The notes beneath the pieces were generated by a model. The model was not told the origin of the DNA and did not search any database. It was given only the letters and a program-made list of their open reading frames with translations. Shown here piece after piece: positions 63,298 to 64,000 of a stretch of 64,000 nt of DNA (positions within the stretch are counted from its first letter, which is position 1; each line of letters opens with the position of its first letter). The translations under genes were made by a program, and so were the position numbers. Origin of the DNA: Maridesulfovibrio ferrireducens (GTDB taxonomy: Bacteria > Desulfobacterota > Desulfovibrionia > Desulfovibrionales > Desulfovibrionaceae); NCBI RefSeq assembly GCF_900101105.1, contig NZ_FNGA01000003.1, positions 644,566-708,565 on the forward strand, in the 5' to 3' direction.

Positions 63298-64000
63298 CTA
63301 CCAATCGGACTGATCCGAGAAGTCTTCAGCTTCATTTTCGAACGCATCAAGGTTGTCAGCTCCATCGGAACTATCCTCGTCATTCTGATCATCACCTTTA
63401 TCTTTACCCTTACCTTTTCCTTTACCAGAATCTGATTCGACCGACTCCGTCCAACTATTATCATCACCAAACGATGACGAGGACTGATCTCCATCACTAT
63501 CAGTAATGTCAGTCCAGCTTCCACCAGAATCTTCACCTTCACTATCCATGAGGAAAAAGTCTGTTTCAAGAGAATCATCTCCATCAGTGCCTTCAACCCG
63601 TTCATCATAATGAGGCTGATCTTCAGTCACTCCGGGAGGAGCTTCATCCAGACCGTTACCAACGCCCATATTACCCTTAGGACCGCCCTTGTCAGCAGAA
63701 TCTGCGGAATCCATATCAGATTCAGTAGAATCCTGATCTCCACCCTTTCCTTGATCGGGACCATCTTCAACGCGGCCCCACTGATTTCCCTTGCCGCCTC
63801 CAGATTCGGCAGTTCCATCATCAGTAGCATCTGAATCAGTTTCAGTAGACTTCTGCCCACCTCCCTTGCCTTGGTCAGGACCTTCTTCTACCTGTCCCCA
63901 GCGATTACCAGGCTTTTCATCACCGCTTGATTCGGGTTCCGGTTCACCTTCGGGCTCGGGAGCTACTGCGGGTTCCTCATCTGGTGCGGAATCTACGTCC
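63298..64000 (-). CDS. C-terminal part of a large acidic repeat protein (probable secretion substrate)
   Basis: The frame is open from the stop at 63298 to the window edge (first full codon at 63999), so at least 233 residues are present and the start lies outside. The sequence is dominated by Asp, Glu, Gly and Ser with almost no Cys. Two copies of a 40-residue unit contain GN-R/Q-WG-Q/R-VE-E/D-GPDQGKGG. An RTX-like stretch GTDGDDSLETDFF lies about 100 residues before the end. Position directly upstream of type I secretion genes suggests it is their exported substrate, such as an adhesin. Confidence 0.7.
   Translation of the reverse strand, partial: DVDSAPDEEPAVAPEPEGEPEPESSGDEKPGNRWGQVEEGPDQGKGGGQKSTETDSDATDDGTAESGGGKGNQWGRVEDGPDQGKGGDQDSTESDMDSADSADKGGPKGNMGVGNGLDEAPPGVTEDQPHYDERVEGTDGDDSLETDFFLMDSEGEDSGGSWTDITDSDGDQSSSSFGDDNSWTESVESDSGKGKGKGKDKGDDQNDEDSSDGADNLDAFENEAEDFSDQSDW

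Noticed and set aside
1..64000. CRISPR arrays, insertion sequences or ribosomal RNA genes
   Set aside because: I saw no regularly spaced repeats of CRISPR type, no transposase-like protein and no rRNA sequence in the window.

Overview
The window looks like a chromosomal segment of a marine sulfate-reducing bacterium of the Desulfovibrionaceae (Maridesulfovibrio/Desulfovibrio-like). This rests on overall family resemblance: a low-GC genome, the run aroQ-efp-ftsK-lolA, a YedF-type TusA/DsrE protein, NikK/NikL-like proteins, HD-GYP proteins and many periplasmic ABC parts. No 16S gene or taxon-specific marker is present, so the assignment is an inference.

Region 1 (1-33402) is mostly ordinary chromosome. 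It holds thymidylate kinase and an HD/OB nuclease, surE, fba-gap, an M15 peptidase, a polar amino acid ABC transporter without its ATPase, an HD-GYP protein, msbA followed by two duplicated DUF374 acyltransferases, yedF, a pseudouridine synthase, lolA, ftsK, efp, aroQ, engB, lptFG with a small leader gene, uppP, a tRNA-Met, map, a sensor kinase fused to an NMT1-type binding protein, several exported proteins, a REC-REC-HD-GYP regulator and the tmRNA gene ssrA.

Region 2 (33388-57406) is a genomic island of about 24 kb inserted at the 3' end of ssrA. It is bounded by a 16-bp identical repeat, and a P4-type integrase lies just inside the left end. Its backbone is an AlpA regulator, a DUF3987 ATPase, and a ColE1-type mobilization module: mobC, then mobA with two further genes nested inside it in another frame, and a plausible oriT just upstream. 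Cargo includes a ParDE-like toxin-antitoxin pair, a ZraSR-like sigma-54 two-component system with its ZraP-like target and a SHOCT protein, an FbpABC iron transporter with a Fur-like site, a parvulin, a GNAT enzyme, an Mrr nuclease, an unknown 175-residue protein and a complete type I restriction-modification operon hsdM-hsdS-hsdR. Fragments of an antitoxin gene and of Fic genes show past rearrangement. The element reads as an integrative mobilizable element carrying defence and metal genes.

Region 3 (57407-64000) is chromosomal flank. A translationally coupled minus-strand operon encodes two different type I secretion ABC half-transporters with an intact bacteriohemerythrin gene between them, then an HlyD adaptor. 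Upstream lies the 3' end of a gene for a very acidic repetitive protein, the likely secreted substrate. The hemerythrin placed inside a split, asymmetrically degenerate type I secretion operon is the most unusual arrangement in the window.
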